Origin: an uncultured Salinimicrobium sp.
GTDB lineage: Bacteria > Bacteroidota > Bacteroidia > Flavobacteriales > Flavobacteriaceae
Direction of reading: 5' to 3'
Assembly: GCA_946887075.1 (NCBI GenBank)
Contig: CAMPKA010000001.1
Span: 1 to 64,000 of the forward strand
DNA length: 64,000 nucleotides
How positions within the stretch are numbered: position 1 is the stretch's first letter; each line of letters opens with the position of its first letter. The notes under the pieces are model-generated. The model had not been told where the DNA came from, did not search any database, and saw nothing but the letters and a program-made list of their open reading frames with translations. Shown here in pieces: positions 20,138-29,328 of the stretch. The position numbers were made by a program, and so were the translations under genes.

Positions 20138-21745
20138 CTACCTCACCAGGCTGAAATGCCCTTTTACAATCTGTTCATAAGGGAGTATCAGGCTAAACCA
20201 GTAATCATCTGCTGGCATCGGTTTTCCGCGAAAGGTACCATCCCACCCACGGGAACCGGGGATCACCTCGGCCAATAGTTTCCCATACCGATCAAAGATT
20301 CTGACCGGTGCGGTTACCTCCTGATCACCGAAAACCTCAACGTTCCAGAAATCGTGGTATCCGTCGTTATCAGGAGTAAAGAATTTCTGATAGGCTGGAA
20401 CAAGGACTTCAATCGATGACCGTTCACAAGTAGTTCTGTCAAGGATGTAAAGGAGGTGAACGCCGCCGTCGACAGAGGCGAAATATGATTCCTTTTGGTA
20501 TGGGCCTTCCATGCGATCCAATGAAAAATGGAATTTTCCTTCTCCTGGAAAATGAAAGTCCAGGCTTTCTGAATCAATGGTAAAGCTGATCCTGTCTATA
20601 ACCTTAACGACTGGGGGAACTGGAGGATTTATTTTAAGCTCCATCTCAGAAATACTGAAACACATGGCATTACCCCTTTCCTCAGAACGAACAAAGATTA
20701 CTTCCCCGGCGGAAAAATATGGATCGGGCAAAGGTTCCTCAGCATTTTCTGCCTGTTGCTTACTCCTATAAAAGCTCAGTTCCACTTCTTCCAGGTCCCC
20801 TGACTCCACAATGGAATCTTTCTGTGAATTCATGAAAAATTCCTCCTCCCCATCCAAATTAGCATCACAAAGACTATAAGAGAGGTAGTCTCTTACATCC
20901 GGACCCTCGGGTATAACGAGATCGAAATCCACGAGTTCAAAACAATCGGTCTGATCGTTGTTCACTCTGGCAAATATCGTCTTCCTGGGCTCGGAACTTA
21001 TAAAGTTCCCGGAAATTGGATTCGATTCGTCAACGGCATCTTCAAGTTCAGCGTAGTACTGAACTTCCGTACCAGGATCCGGAGAGATCTGCATCCGGGT
21101 TTGTTCAAGATCGAATTCTGCCGTACCCGTGTAACTGCATTTTATGAGATCCTCAGGCTGAGATATTTCCACACCATCAGGGAAGGGGGAACCAGAAGTA
21201 GTAGCACTTCCTGTCCAAACGAGTTCAAACGGGCTTTTTCCAATTGGTCGATCTATAACGATGAAATAAGATTCCCCTGGTAAGACATCAAGAGATCTGA
21301 CGAAACTATTTCCGTTAGGTCCCGGACCTTCGGAAAGATCGGTTTCCTCATCCCGCATCCCAGTATGGTTATCCTGAAGGTTTGCCTGTAGGGGATTGGT
21401 CGTAGAACAGCGAATCGCGGAACCAAGATCTGTACATACTGACTCCGGACCGAAGACGTAGAAATCATAATCCACGTCTATATCCGAACGTACCGGTTTT
21501 AAAGTAAATCCCAAAGTACCTGATCTTACGATATCAACTTTGATCCAGAGGCTATTATGTTCCTTTCCAGAACAGGAATTAAATGCACCTATCTCCTGCT
21601 TTCCGAAACCCTCAGCATTGCTGGATATCGGCCCATTTCCACACACCACAATAGCACCTGAACAATCCCCCAGGCCAGATTGCGCGTAGGAATCCACTGC
21701 GGCCGAAAGACAGAGAACCTGGAGAAAAAAGAGAAATCTACTGAT
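20138..21745 (-). CDS. T9SS type B sorting-domain surface protein (non-canonical start)
   Basis: Secreted or surface-attached protein. The last ~85 residues are a gliding-motility-type (type B) C-terminal domain: FFTPDNDGYHDFWNVEVFGD, then IFDRYGKLL and GWDGTFRGKPMPADDYWF. The first GTG in frame (21695-21697) would leave it without a signal peptide. The frame stays open to a stop at 21755-21757 and the codons before the GTG encode a good signal peptide (RFLFFLQVLCLSAAVDSYAQ). No ATG, GTG, TTG or CTG exists in that extension. I place the start at the ATC codon 21743-21745 (535 residues) as the only simple option; a sequence error is the alternative. The central part is beta-rich with no enzyme motif; adhesin-like role inferred. 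Confidence 0.8.
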   Translation of the reverse strand: MSRFLFFLQVLCLSAAVDSYAQSGLGDCSGAIVVCGNGPISSNAEGFGKQEIGAFNSCSGKEHNSLWIKVDIVRSGTLGFTLKPVRSDIDVDYDFYVFGPESVCTDLGSAIRCSTTNPLQANLQDNHTGMRDEETDLSEGPGPNGNSFVRSLDVLPGESYFIVIDRPIGKSPFELVWTGSATTSGSPFPDGVEISQPEDLIKCSYTGTAEFDLEQTRMQISPDPGTEVQYYAELEDAVDESNPISGNFISSEPRKTIFARVNNDQTDCFELVDFDLVIPEGPDVRDYLSYSLCDANLDGEEEFFMNSQKDSIVESGDLEEVELSFYRSKQQAENAEEPLPDPYFSAGEVIFVRSEERGNAMCFSISEMELKINPPVPPVVKVIDRISFTIDSESLDFHFPGEGKFHFSLDRMEGPYQKESYFASVDGGVHLLYILDRTTCERSSIEVLVPAYQKFFTPDNDGYHDFWNVEVFGDQEVTAPVRIFDRYGKLLAEVIPGSRGWDGTFRGKPMPADDYWFSLILPYEQIVKGHFSLVR

Positions 21746-21883
21746 ATGGTAACTTTAAAATTAAACGGAATCCTTCGGGGGCAGGAAGTCAAAATTAACA
21801 AAAAATTATGAATCCAAGCCCTGGTATCAGAAGAAAACCTTCCAATCCTTGATTTCCATTACTAATGTAATCTCCGAAGAAGC

Positions 21884-21916
21884 CATCCCATTTTTCCGGG
21901 AATTCATCCCATTTTT
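21884..21916 (+). promoter_or_regulatory. Direct repeat with 21-bp period, candidate LytTR binding site
   Basis: CATCCCATTTTT occurs at 21884-21895 and again at 21905-21916 without mismatch, start-to-start spacing 21 bases, two helical turns. Regulators with a LytTR domain bind direct repeats with this period. The site is just upstream of a -7-like element (TAATCTTG, 21940-21947) in front of the operon that encodes a LytTR regulator, which suggests autoregulation. Confidence 0.5.
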
Positions 21917-21954
21917 TTCATTAGCCCCGACACAATTCCTAATCTTGCTACATT

Positions 21955-23388
21955 ATGGAAATAAAAATGAAAGACCTGATCACCAAGATAAACCTCGATA
22001 GAAGATTTACCAGGCTCGAAAGAATAGAATTCTTCTTGTCCAGCTTTCTCCTCTTTACAGTTCTGATGATCATAATTGGCGAAGGGCCCTCCGCGGAAGG
22101 TTCTTTGGCAGGAATATACTACGTGTACCATATCTTACTGGCACTCGTGTTTTACCTTTCCTTTCTGCTGATCAATTTCGTGGTCATACCTAATTTCCGT
22201 CGCCGGGAAATGGTGTTGCCAAACCTTATCATCATAGCCGGGGTCATCACCGGCTCCTTCCTGATCTTTCGCAGTTTTGATAACAATATCCTGCTGATCT
22301 TCCTATCCTGCTACTTTTTTTTGAAATTCCTTTTGATATTCCTCTTGAGGGGCATCCGAACCTTCAGGAAGGAAAGAGGAAGCTTCTCCACCGGTATCCT
22401 TCTGGCCGGGATATTTTATCTGGTCTTTATGTTGCTTATGATTATCGGGGATGCAAGACGATTCGCCATAGTCATCCCAGCAATATTGATCCCTTATTCC
22501 ATTGCCTTTTATAGTTTTGCCTTTCACTCCCTGATCCCGTCTTCCAGGACCAAGAAGCGGCCCCTCCTTATCCTGCTTTGGAAGGTGTTTCTCATTCTCC
22601 TGGTCTCGGCCATCCCCCTGGGACTGCTGAATTTCGTTTTCACAGGAGATGAAGAATTATCCTCGGTCATTCCTGTACTGAACTTTCCAATTCAGATCCT
22701 GATCAGCCTGCCTATGGCCTGGCTGACCTACAGGCGTTACCACAAAAATAAAGAGCAGGTACAGACCCTACAGAAAGAGCTGGGCCATTCAACGGCAAAA
22801 TTCGATTTCTTACGATCCCAGATCAACCCACATTTCCTGTTCAATGCTTTAAACACGATTTATGGAACGGCGATTCAGGAAAAAGCGGAGCGGACCGGGG
22901 AGGGAGTTCAAAAACTCGGGGATATGATGAGATTCATGCTGCATGAAAATATGCAGGAAAAGATTTCTCTCGAACGTGAAATCGAATACCTTCAGAACTA
23001 TATCAGCCTTCAAAAACTCCGGACTGACCCCAGCCCACAGATCAGAATAGAGGAGGACATCCAAAAACATGTCGGGAACTGCCAGATTTCTCCGATGCTA
23101 CTCATCCCTTTCGTGGAAAATGCCTTTAAACATGGGATCAGTTTCCGGGAGCCTTCTCATATCAAGATTGCTCTTGAAGTAAGGCAGGAGGTTCTGAATT
23201 TCGACGTATACAACAGCAAACACCCTGGCAGGGATAAGGACCCCGAAAAGGATCATGGGGGTATTGGTCTGAACAATGTAAAACAAAGACTTGAACTATT
23301 ATATCCCAAAAAACACGATCTTGTCATCAGAGAAAGCACCAGAGAATACTTTGTGCACCTTTCCCTGCAACTCAACTCAAAGACCTGA
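21955..23388 (+). CDS. LytS-type sensor histidine kinase (HisKA_7TM-like plus His_kinase)
   Basis: 477 residues. Seven or so membrane helices fill residues 20-250; then a coiled linker and a His_kinase domain (PF06580) with the phosphoacceptor block SQINPHFLFNALNTIYG (His about residue 293), an N box containing ENAFKHGI and a G box GGIGLNNVKQRL. It would autophosphorylate and pass phosphate to the LytTR regulator encoded 5 bases downstream. ATG at 21955 is followed by another in frame at 21967. Because the -7-like element is at 21940-21947, the second ATG may be the real start. No sensor domain beyond the membrane part, so the signal may be membrane-borne. Confidence 0.92.
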   Translation: MEIKMKDLITKINLDRRFTRLERIEFFLSSFLLFTVLMIIIGEGPSAEGSLAGIYYVYHILLALVFYLSFLLINFVVIPNFRRREMVLPNLIIIAGVITGSFLIFRSFDNNILLIFLSCYFFLKFLLIFLLRGIRTFRKERGSFSTGILLAGIFYLVFMLLMIIGDARRFAIVIPAILIPYSIAFYSFAFHSLIPSSRTKKRPLLILLWKVFLILLVSAIPLGLLNFVFTGDEELSSVIPVLNFPIQILISLPMAWLTYRRYHKNKEQVQTLQKELGHSTAKFDFLRSQINPHFLFNALNTIYGTAIQEKAERTGEGVQKLGDMMRFMLHENMQEKISLEREIEYLQNYISLQKLRTDPSPQIRIEEDIQKHVGNCQISPMLLIPFVENAFKHGISFREPSHIKIALEVRQEVLNFDVYNSKHPGRDKDPEKDHGGIGLNNVKQRLELLYPKKHDLVIRESTREYFVHLSLQLNSKT

Positions 23389-23393
23389 GAAGA

Positions 23394-24098
23394 TTGAAAG
23401 CGATAGCAATAGATGATGAACCACTGGCCCTGGAGGTGATTAAGGCCCATGCCTCAAAGGTACCCTTTGTAGAGCTTGCCCATGTTTTTACCGATGCTTT
23501 GAAGGCCCTGGAATTCATGCAGAAGGAAAAGGTGGACCTCCTTTTCCTGGACATCAAAATGCCCGATATTTCCGGGATCGAATTCTTTGAGAGTCTAAGC
23601 CATAAACCTCTTGTGATTTTTACAACGGCTTATTCCGACCACGCGGTCACCAGTTTTGACCTTGACGCCGTGGATTACCTGTTAAAACCTTTCTCCCTGG
23701 CCCGCTTTATCAAGGGCTGTAACAAAGCCCAGGAGCGATTTCACTTCAGACAGGATTCCGCCCCTGTACACGAAAATTTTATTTTCATCAAAGATGGTTA
23801 TGACCAGCTCAAGGTCATGTTCGATAATATCCTGTATTTGGAGGCTGCTGGGAATTATGTCACCTTCCAACTGAAGGATAGAAAAATCCTGACCAGAAGT
23901 ACACTGAATGAAGCGATGAACCTGCTCCCAAAGGAAAGGTTCATCAGAGTTCACCGCTCCTACGCGGTGGCTTTGGAAAAGGTACAGAAGATCGAACGCC
24001 ATCAGGTTACTTTGGAGAACAAGCGGATTCCCATCAGCGGAGCCTTTAGAAAAAGTCTCCAGACGGCTGTGGAGAATTCCTCCGGCAAAAGAAACTGA
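23394..24098 (+). CDS. LytTR-family response regulator
   Basis: 234 residues. Receiver domain at 1-120 with the acidic pocket Asp7-Asp8, phosphoacceptor Asp53 in FLDIKMPD and Lys in DYLLKPF; LytTR DNA-binding domain from about residue 135 (ILYLEAAGNYVTFQL, then FIRVHRSYAVAL). The start is a TTG codon 5 bases after the kinase stop; no ATG gives the complete receiver domain. Partner of the upstream LytS-type kinase. Likely targets include its own promoter, where a 21-base-period direct repeat lies. Confidence 0.93.
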   Translation: MKAIAIDDEPLALEVIKAHASKVPFVELAHVFTDALKALEFMQKEKVDLLFLDIKMPDISGIEFFESLSHKPLVIFTTAYSDHAVTSFDLDAVDYLLKPFSLARFIKGCNKAQERFHFRQDSAPVHENFIFIKDGYDQLKVMFDNILYLEAAGNYVTFQLKDRKILTRSTLNEAMNLLPKERFIRVHRSYAVALEKVQKIERHQVTLENKRIPISGAFRKSLQTAVENSSGKRN

Positions 24099-24216
24099 CG
24101 TGGATCTATGGAAGCGAGATTTCCATATCGTTTTCCGCCATTAAACTGCTTGGTCCTGTTTTATCCTCAGGAAAACATATCACCGCTCCATGGCCATTAT
24201 AGTTGTAGGATCCGAA

Positions 24217-27200
24217 TTAGTCCGTTTGGCCTACGATAAAGTAATTGTCCTCGATGTTCTGATCGATCAGGAGCCGGTTGGGATCTATAGCGACTAAGCC
24301 AGGCTCCTCCTTTACCCTTATCTGCAGTTTGTGTTTTCCCGAAGATATCCGGTGTTTCCGAAGATAAAGCTGATCTCCAATTCTACCTTCTGGAGCCTTG
24401 CCATAAAGGCCAATTTCTATGTAGTCCTCCATCGGGAGAACTGTTTTGGATCCACGCTGGTCAATGGCTGATTTGGAGGCGGTAAATTCAAAGCTTATTT
24501 CCCACACTCCTTCAGAAATCTTTTGCATAATAGCCTTCTCAGCTTTAAGGTCCCAATAGGTGTTCCTGATAAAAAAATCCTTCAGCAGGTAACCCAGGCT
24601 ATCAGGGGTAACCTGTTTTAGTTCCTGAACTAAGTCCAGGGAAACCGGAAGAAGGGAATCCTCTGGCTTGAACTTCCCCTGTAAACGCCTCAGGGCTTTG
24701 TTGATCTTCTGTTCCCCTAAATATCCTTTCAGGCCAAACATGGCGAAGGGGCCTTTCCGGTAAGCCTCAAATTTATCGGAAGCACGAATCAGGGGCACGT
24801 CCGCCGGGGATCTTGGCGTAAGGTATTCCTGCCGCATTACAAGGACCAGCCTTTTCAGCGCCTCTACCCCAAAGACCTTTTCAACCACGAGCATAGCACT
24901 GTACCAGGCGAGGCTTTCGGTAAGTAATGGAGCACCTTCGACCGGTGCAGGAGAAAGGGTATTTCCCCACCACTGGTGCGCAACTTCATGACCTATAACT
25001 GCAAAAGGAAAATCAAAGGCCCTCCTGTCGGGTTTTGTTCCCATCGCATAGAAAGATTCGGAATAGGACATGGTCACGGGATTACCGTTCAGACCTCCCT
25101 TTCCGGGATATTCCACAAGACGGAGGACCTCGTGCTGATAAGGGCTGAATATCTCCGAAAAATAAGCCAGGGAGTTTTCCATCCCGTCGGCCAAATGATC
25201 CAGTCCCTGGTCATGACCGGGCAGATGCAGGATTTCGAGATTAACATCCTTCCATTGTGACCTGCGAACCTGATAGCCCGCTGAGAGAAATTCGATATTC
25301 ATTCTGATCGGGACATCGGTTTTGTAATGGAAATACCTGCGCCCGTCGCTGATCCAGCTCTTTTGTAAGGTCCCGGCTGTAACTGCTATCTGGTTTTCGG
25401 AGGTACCCAACACCGCCTCAAATCTCACTGGTTGGCTTCCCTCACGCAGCTGACGGGCATTTTCTTTAAAAACAGATTCCAGTTTCAGTCTTGGACCGAG
25501 ATTGTGTTCATTCCGAACGAGAGTGTCGGTAATTTCATTGAAAGTATCATACCCGATATCCGGCATGATATTGAAATCAAAGTAGGTCCCATTGCGCACT
25601 ACCCGGTTGTCCACTCCGGAATTTGAAAAACCTTTGGACTGAAGTAGCACCTTGAATCCCATCAACAACGAATCGCCCTGCTGCAGGGGAGCCTGCAATC
25701 GATAAATTGTATAACCCAGTCGCGCATCAGCAAGGACGTTTTCAGCCTTTCTGCTGAAGGAAAATTTGCCGGAGGCCAGATCTGTAGAAATGTGAATGGA
25801 ATCGAGTGGGCCGTTGCTCCTGTTGACCAGGGTATATTCTCCTGAAAAGTAAGCCATACGGTCGCGGGGGTAGATCTCACCCTCTAACTTGATCCCACTG
25901 ATCATGGGTTGCGGGACATTTCTGAACCGCCCGTAACGTTTCTCATATGCCACCTTCTCCTGGGTGATCTCCAGTGGCGTAGCATAATGGTTGAGCACAT
26001 TGGTGTTATAGAAAATATAACCTCCGGTTATTAAAATCAAGGTAAGCAAACCTACTCCTGAGGCAATGGTGGCATTCGAACTCCGACAGGCACGGGTCGA
26101 TCGCTTCCCTAAAGAACTTTCCTTTCCTCTGTTCCAGAGGGCTGAAGCCGCCAGCATGAGAAAAGCAACCCAGCAAATCCAGTAAAATCGGAACCAAATC
26201 CACGGTACAAGATCCGGTCCGAACCCGTTGAAGCCGTTGTAATCGAGAGTAGGACCTCCACCAAATATCAACAGGTTATGATGGACTCCCAGGCTTCCAG
26301 GTAATACGGTGTAAAAATAGAAACATAGAAACACCAGGTGAGCCATGTATTTTTGGTTGATCAGGATTTGAATGCCAAGGCCGGCAAATCCCAAAAGCAG
26401 TAAATCGGTAAGCCGCGTTCCCAGCAGTACGGGTACATACAGGTCAATTCTGAACTCAGAATAACCCTGAAGGATTTGGACAGAGATCCCGGCAATCAGG
26501 ATCATGATCTGAAACAGGAGAATCAAAAGGGCAAGGGATCCCATCTTACCGAGGAGAAGCATCCAATCTGGAACCGGGGCTGTATCGGTCAATTCATCGA
26601 TCCTGCAGTCTCGCTCCCTCCAGAAGAGTTCCCCTGCATAGTAGCCGAGAAGTACTGCCAAGACCACCCTCAATGCGAAAATATCAAAAAGCTGGAGAAC
26701 TGTCCAGGTTGTGGGTAGCACGGGCACTCCCAATTGACCCTCGATCATTTCTTCACTAATGATAACAAGGAAAACGGCAATTGCAGGCAGGAGAAGCCAA
26801 ACCCTGGTTTTAAGAATTTCCCGAAATCCGCTACTGGCAATTGCGAGGAACTGTTTCATTTTGGAAAGAAGGCCAAAACTTCTATACACTGTGGGAGTAA
26901 GTACCTCCTCGGCTGATTCAATATGAACCGCCATAGAAGGGGCGGTCTCTGACCGGCTTTTCCCTGAACCCTTATGAGAGAAACTGAATCTCCTGTATAC
27001 CAACACAAGCAGGCTTGCAGCAAACCCAGACCAGATCAGACGGTTTTCGACAAGGGACTGGCTTAAATTAAGATAGCCGGTTTTCAGATCCTGAGGCGTT
27101 CTCACCAGTCTGGATTCTTTCAAGGCCGTCAGGCCTGAGAGGTCAAGCTTCTTTCCCAATTCCCACATTCCCATTTCTCCTGCAAGAAGATCCATGGAAA

Positions 27201-27765
27201 AGAGCGCAAGAAAAAAAAGTGCTGCAGCTGTGAGATAACCTACAGCAGCTTTCCTTGTCATTAATGCAATTGCAAAAAGTACTGCCGAAAAAATGAACGC
27301 ATTGGGTAGGGCAATGAAAGCAATGGCTTCCACATAGGATTTCATTTCGAATCCAATAAATAGTTCAGCCAGACCAGGAAGAAAGGAACTTGCCACCAAG
27401 ACTCCCAGCCCAATCAGGATAACGAGCAGGTTAATAAGAAAACAGGCTATAAACCTGCCTCCAAGGTAACTGACCTTGGTCAGCGACGTAGTGTAAAAAA
27501 GGGGTGCTAATATTGCTTCTGTGTCTCGGACAGCAATGTTACCAGATATTGCTGCAGTAAGGGCAAGAGAGAAAAGGCTAATGATGGAAACCGTTGAGGC
27601 AATCACCAGGGGAGAGTCTAAAAAATAGTCCCCTTTATAAACATTGTCTGTCATCCCTGTAATGGCAACGGCCGAAAGACAAAGAACAGCTAAAAGATAA
27701 ATCCATGGTACGATTCTTTTGGACTGAAAGCCAAGCTCAAATCTGAAAATTTCTAAAAATCTCAT
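24217..27765 (-). CDS. ABC-2 permease fused to M1-family aminopeptidase
   Basis: 1182 residues. The first ~600 residues are two sets of ABC-2 type membrane helices (MRFLEIFRFELGFQSKRIVP at the start; second block from about residue 310). The C-terminal ~550 residues are an M1 peptidase: zinc motif HEVAHQWWGN near residue 926, with the third ligand Glu in LLTESLAWYSA, and a substrate-side stretch around GNPVTMSYSESFYAMG. The fusion is a recurring Bacteroidota architecture. Start overlaps the stop of the ATPase gene (ATGA, 4 bases), so ATPase and permease form one transporter. Topology places the peptidase on one face of the membrane, perhaps acting on peptides moved or signalled by the transporter (inference). 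Confidence 0.9.
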   Translation of the reverse strand: MRFLEIFRFELGFQSKRIVPWIYLLAVLCLSAVAITGMTDNVYKGDYFLDSPLVIASTVSIISLFSLALTAAISGNIAVRDTEAILAPLFYTTSLTKVSYLGGRFIACFLINLLVILIGLGVLVASSFLPGLAELFIGFEMKSYVEAIAFIALPNAFIFSAVLFAIALMTRKAAVGYLTAAALFFLALFSMDLLAGEMGMWELGKKLDLSGLTALKESRLVRTPQDLKTGYLNLSQSLVENRLIWSGFAASLLVLVYRRFSFSHKGSGKSRSETAPSMAVHIESAEEVLTPTVYRSFGLLSKMKQFLAIASSGFREILKTRVWLLLPAIAVFLVIISEEMIEGQLGVPVLPTTWTVLQLFDIFALRVVLAVLLGYYAGELFWRERDCRIDELTDTAPVPDWMLLLGKMGSLALLILLFQIMILIAGISVQILQGYSEFRIDLYVPVLLGTRLTDLLLLGFAGLGIQILINQKYMAHLVFLCFYFYTVLPGSLGVHHNLLIFGGGPTLDYNGFNGFGPDLVPWIWFRFYWICWVAFLMLAASALWNRGKESSLGKRSTRACRSSNATIASGVGLLTLILITGGYIFYNTNVLNHYATPLEITQEKVAYEKRYGRFRNVPQPMISGIKLEGEIYPRDRMAYFSGEYTLVNRSNGPLDSIHISTDLASGKFSFSRKAENVLADARLGYTIYRLQAPLQQGDSLLMGFKVLLQSKGFSNSGVDNRVVRNGTYFDFNIMPDIGYDTFNEITDTLVRNEHNLGPRLKLESVFKENARQLREGSQPVRFEAVLGTSENQIAVTAGTLQKSWISDGRRYFHYKTDVPIRMNIEFLSAGYQVRRSQWKDVNLEILHLPGHDQGLDHLADGMENSLAYFSEIFSPYQHEVLRLVEYPGKGGLNGNPVTMSYSESFYAMGTKPDRRAFDFPFAVIGHEVAHQWWGNTLSPAPVEGAPLLTESLAWYSAMLVVEKVFGVEALKRLVLVMRQEYLTPRSPADVPLIRASDKFEAYRKGPFAMFGLKGYLGEQKINKALRRLQGKFKPEDSLLPVSLDLVQELKQVTPDSLGYLLKDFFIRNTYWDLKAEKAIMQKISEGVWEISFEFTASKSAIDQRGSKTVLPMEDYIEIGLYGKAPEGRIGDQLYLRKHRISSGKHKLQIRVKEEPGLVAIDPNRLLIDQNIEDNYFIVGQTD

Positions 27766-28679
27766 AATGCCACCTCCTTTCTTTTTTCAAAGCCATTCCA
27801 AAGGTATCCCGCCATGGTGGAGAAGTAGACATCTTCCAGATCAGGATGAACAGGTTCAAAACCATTCCCGGGGTCGGATTGGCTGAATATGTGGGCTACA
27901 GTGCGACCTGCGAGCAACTTCGTGGAAATTACGTTGTACCTGCTGCTAAGGTTCGGGAAATCCTTTTTTTCTACAACCTGTCTCCAGATCTTTCCCTTGA
28001 GGAACTCCATCGACTGGAGTGGTTCCCCCTCAAGAAGAATTTTTCCTTTGTTGATGATGGCCATCCTGGTACAAAGTTCAGAGACATCCTCCACGATATG
28101 TGTGGAAAGAATCACCACGCTTTGCTCTCCCAGTTCACTCAGAAGATTTAAAAATCGAACTCTTTCGGCAGGATCGAGACCCGCAGTTGGCTCATCTACA
28201 ATCATTAGGGAAGGATTACCGATTAGCGCCACTGCTACCCCGAACCTTTGCCGCATCCCTCCCGAATATCCACCGAGTTTCTGTTTCCTGACATCCCAGA
28301 GATTGGTCTTCTTCAACAACATTTCCACTACCGCCATTCGTTCCGTACCTGAAGTGATCCCCTTGAGCACAGCGAAATGCCTAAGGAGATTTTCAGCACT
28401 TACGTTTTTGTACACGCCGAATTCCTGCGGGAGGTAACCCAGAGTCTTTCGGAGTTCATTCTTCCTTTTCAGAACATCCGTTTCCCCGAAAAATATAGCA
28501 CCCTGATCAGGTTCCTGGAGTGTGGCCAGGATGCGCATCAGGGTGGATTTCCCGGCCCCATTGGGACCTAGCAGGCCGTACATCCCGGGGGGAATGGTCA
28601 GGCTGACATCGTCCAGAGCCTGAGTGCCTGTGGGATAGCGTTTGGAAACATTTCTGATTTTCAGGGTGACATTGTTCAT
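27762..28679 (-). CDS. ABC transporter ATP-binding protein
   Basis: 305 residues from the ATG at 28679 (MNNVTLKIRNVSKRYPTG); an upstream in-frame start would add 25 residues without domain content. Walker A GLLGPNGAGKST, Q-loop LGYLPQEFGVY, signature GGYSGGMRQR, Walker B LMIVDEPTAGLDP and the H-loop STHIVED are intact, so it should be an active ATPase. Drives the permease/M1 peptidase fusion encoded directly downstream with a 4-base overlap. Confidence 0.94.
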   Translation of the reverse strand: MNNVTLKIRNVSKRYPTGTQALDDVSLTIPPGMYGLLGPNGAGKSTLMRILATLQEPDQGAIFFGETDVLKRKNELRKTLGYLPQEFGVYKNVSAENLLRHFAVLKGITSGTERMAVVEMLLKKTNLWDVRKQKLGGYSGGMRQRFGVAVALIGNPSLMIVDEPTAGLDPAERVRFLNLLSELGEQSVVILSTHIVEDVSELCTRMAIINKGKILLEGEPLQSMEFLKGKIWRQVVEKKDFPNLSSRYNVISTKLLAGRTVAHIFSQSDPGNGFEPVHPDLEDVYFSTMAGYLWNGFEKRKEVAL

Positions 28680-28850
28680 GGTACTGCGAATTATCATTCT
28701 GAAACAAGAGTAGCTCATCTGAGACTGTGGGGAAACAAAATGTGATGGAGGCACAGAGAAATGTGATGACCTGCCAAATACAGGAAATATATGCCATCCC
28801 TATCGCCGGATTTTGTAAATTGAGGATATCATCTTGAAAAGAGACGCGCA

Positions 28851-29018
28851 ATGAAAAAGCAGGACAAAAAGGAGATCATCGAGGAAGCAAACCAAAGCAA
28901 GGGAATGAGTAATCCCGGGGGCAGTCAAAGTGGAGGCACTGCGGAGAAGGAAACAGTTGCGCAACTCAAGGACAAAAGCAAAAAGGAGAAGCAGAAAAGG
29001 AGGAATTCCGCGAAATAA
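28851..29018 (+). CDS. Small charged hypothetical protein (55 aa)
   Basis: A 55-codon frame beginning ATG AAA AAG CAG, very rich in Lys, Glu, Gln and Ser, ending in a basic tail (KSKKEKQKRRNSAK). No membrane helix or signal peptide, no recognised domain; probably disordered and possibly nucleic-acid binding. It stands alone between the divergent ABC operon and metZ. The codon choice looks ordinary for the window, which favours a real gene, but there is no other support. Confidence 0.5.
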   Translation: MKKQDKKEIIEEANQSKGMSNPGGSQSGGTAEKETVAQLKDKSKKEKQKRRNSAK

Positions 29019-29328
29019 GCTTTATCAGCAGCTTTCTCCTGAAGAGCGGCAGGGTCTTCCGTGCCTAAAATCAGTTTTTTTCGGGTCCGGTACCACCATC
29101 CTTTTTTTTGAACTCTGGAAGGAATTCCGTTATGGAAGGCCAGTCCGGAAATTTTTCTATTTTTGTCCCATATCAAGAATCTCATGCGAGATAGCAACCT
29201 GCAAGGCGAGCAAGGTGCTAAAATGATAAGCCAGTCTTTGGAAAAAACGCAGCATTTCTTCAAGACGCTTCCCTCAACTCCATGATGTTCACGACAAAAA
29301 ATAATGCTATAACCCCTAACCTAATATC
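29019..29328. other. Intergenic stretch upstream of metZ
   Basis: This 310-base region holds T-rich runs and weak dyads but no hairpin set I can match to a known SAM or homocysteine riboswitch, and no RNA gene or credible ORF on either strand. Confidence 0.4.

Noticed and set aside
28925..29263. 112-codon minus-strand ORF opposite the small charged protein
   Set aside because: Antisense to 28851-29018 with a Cys/Trp/Phe-rich composition; looks like a shadow frame.
29019..29328. Possible SAM riboswitch upstream of metZ
   Set aside because: Expected given the gene, but no conserved helices or pseudoknot of a known SAM class could be formed by eye.
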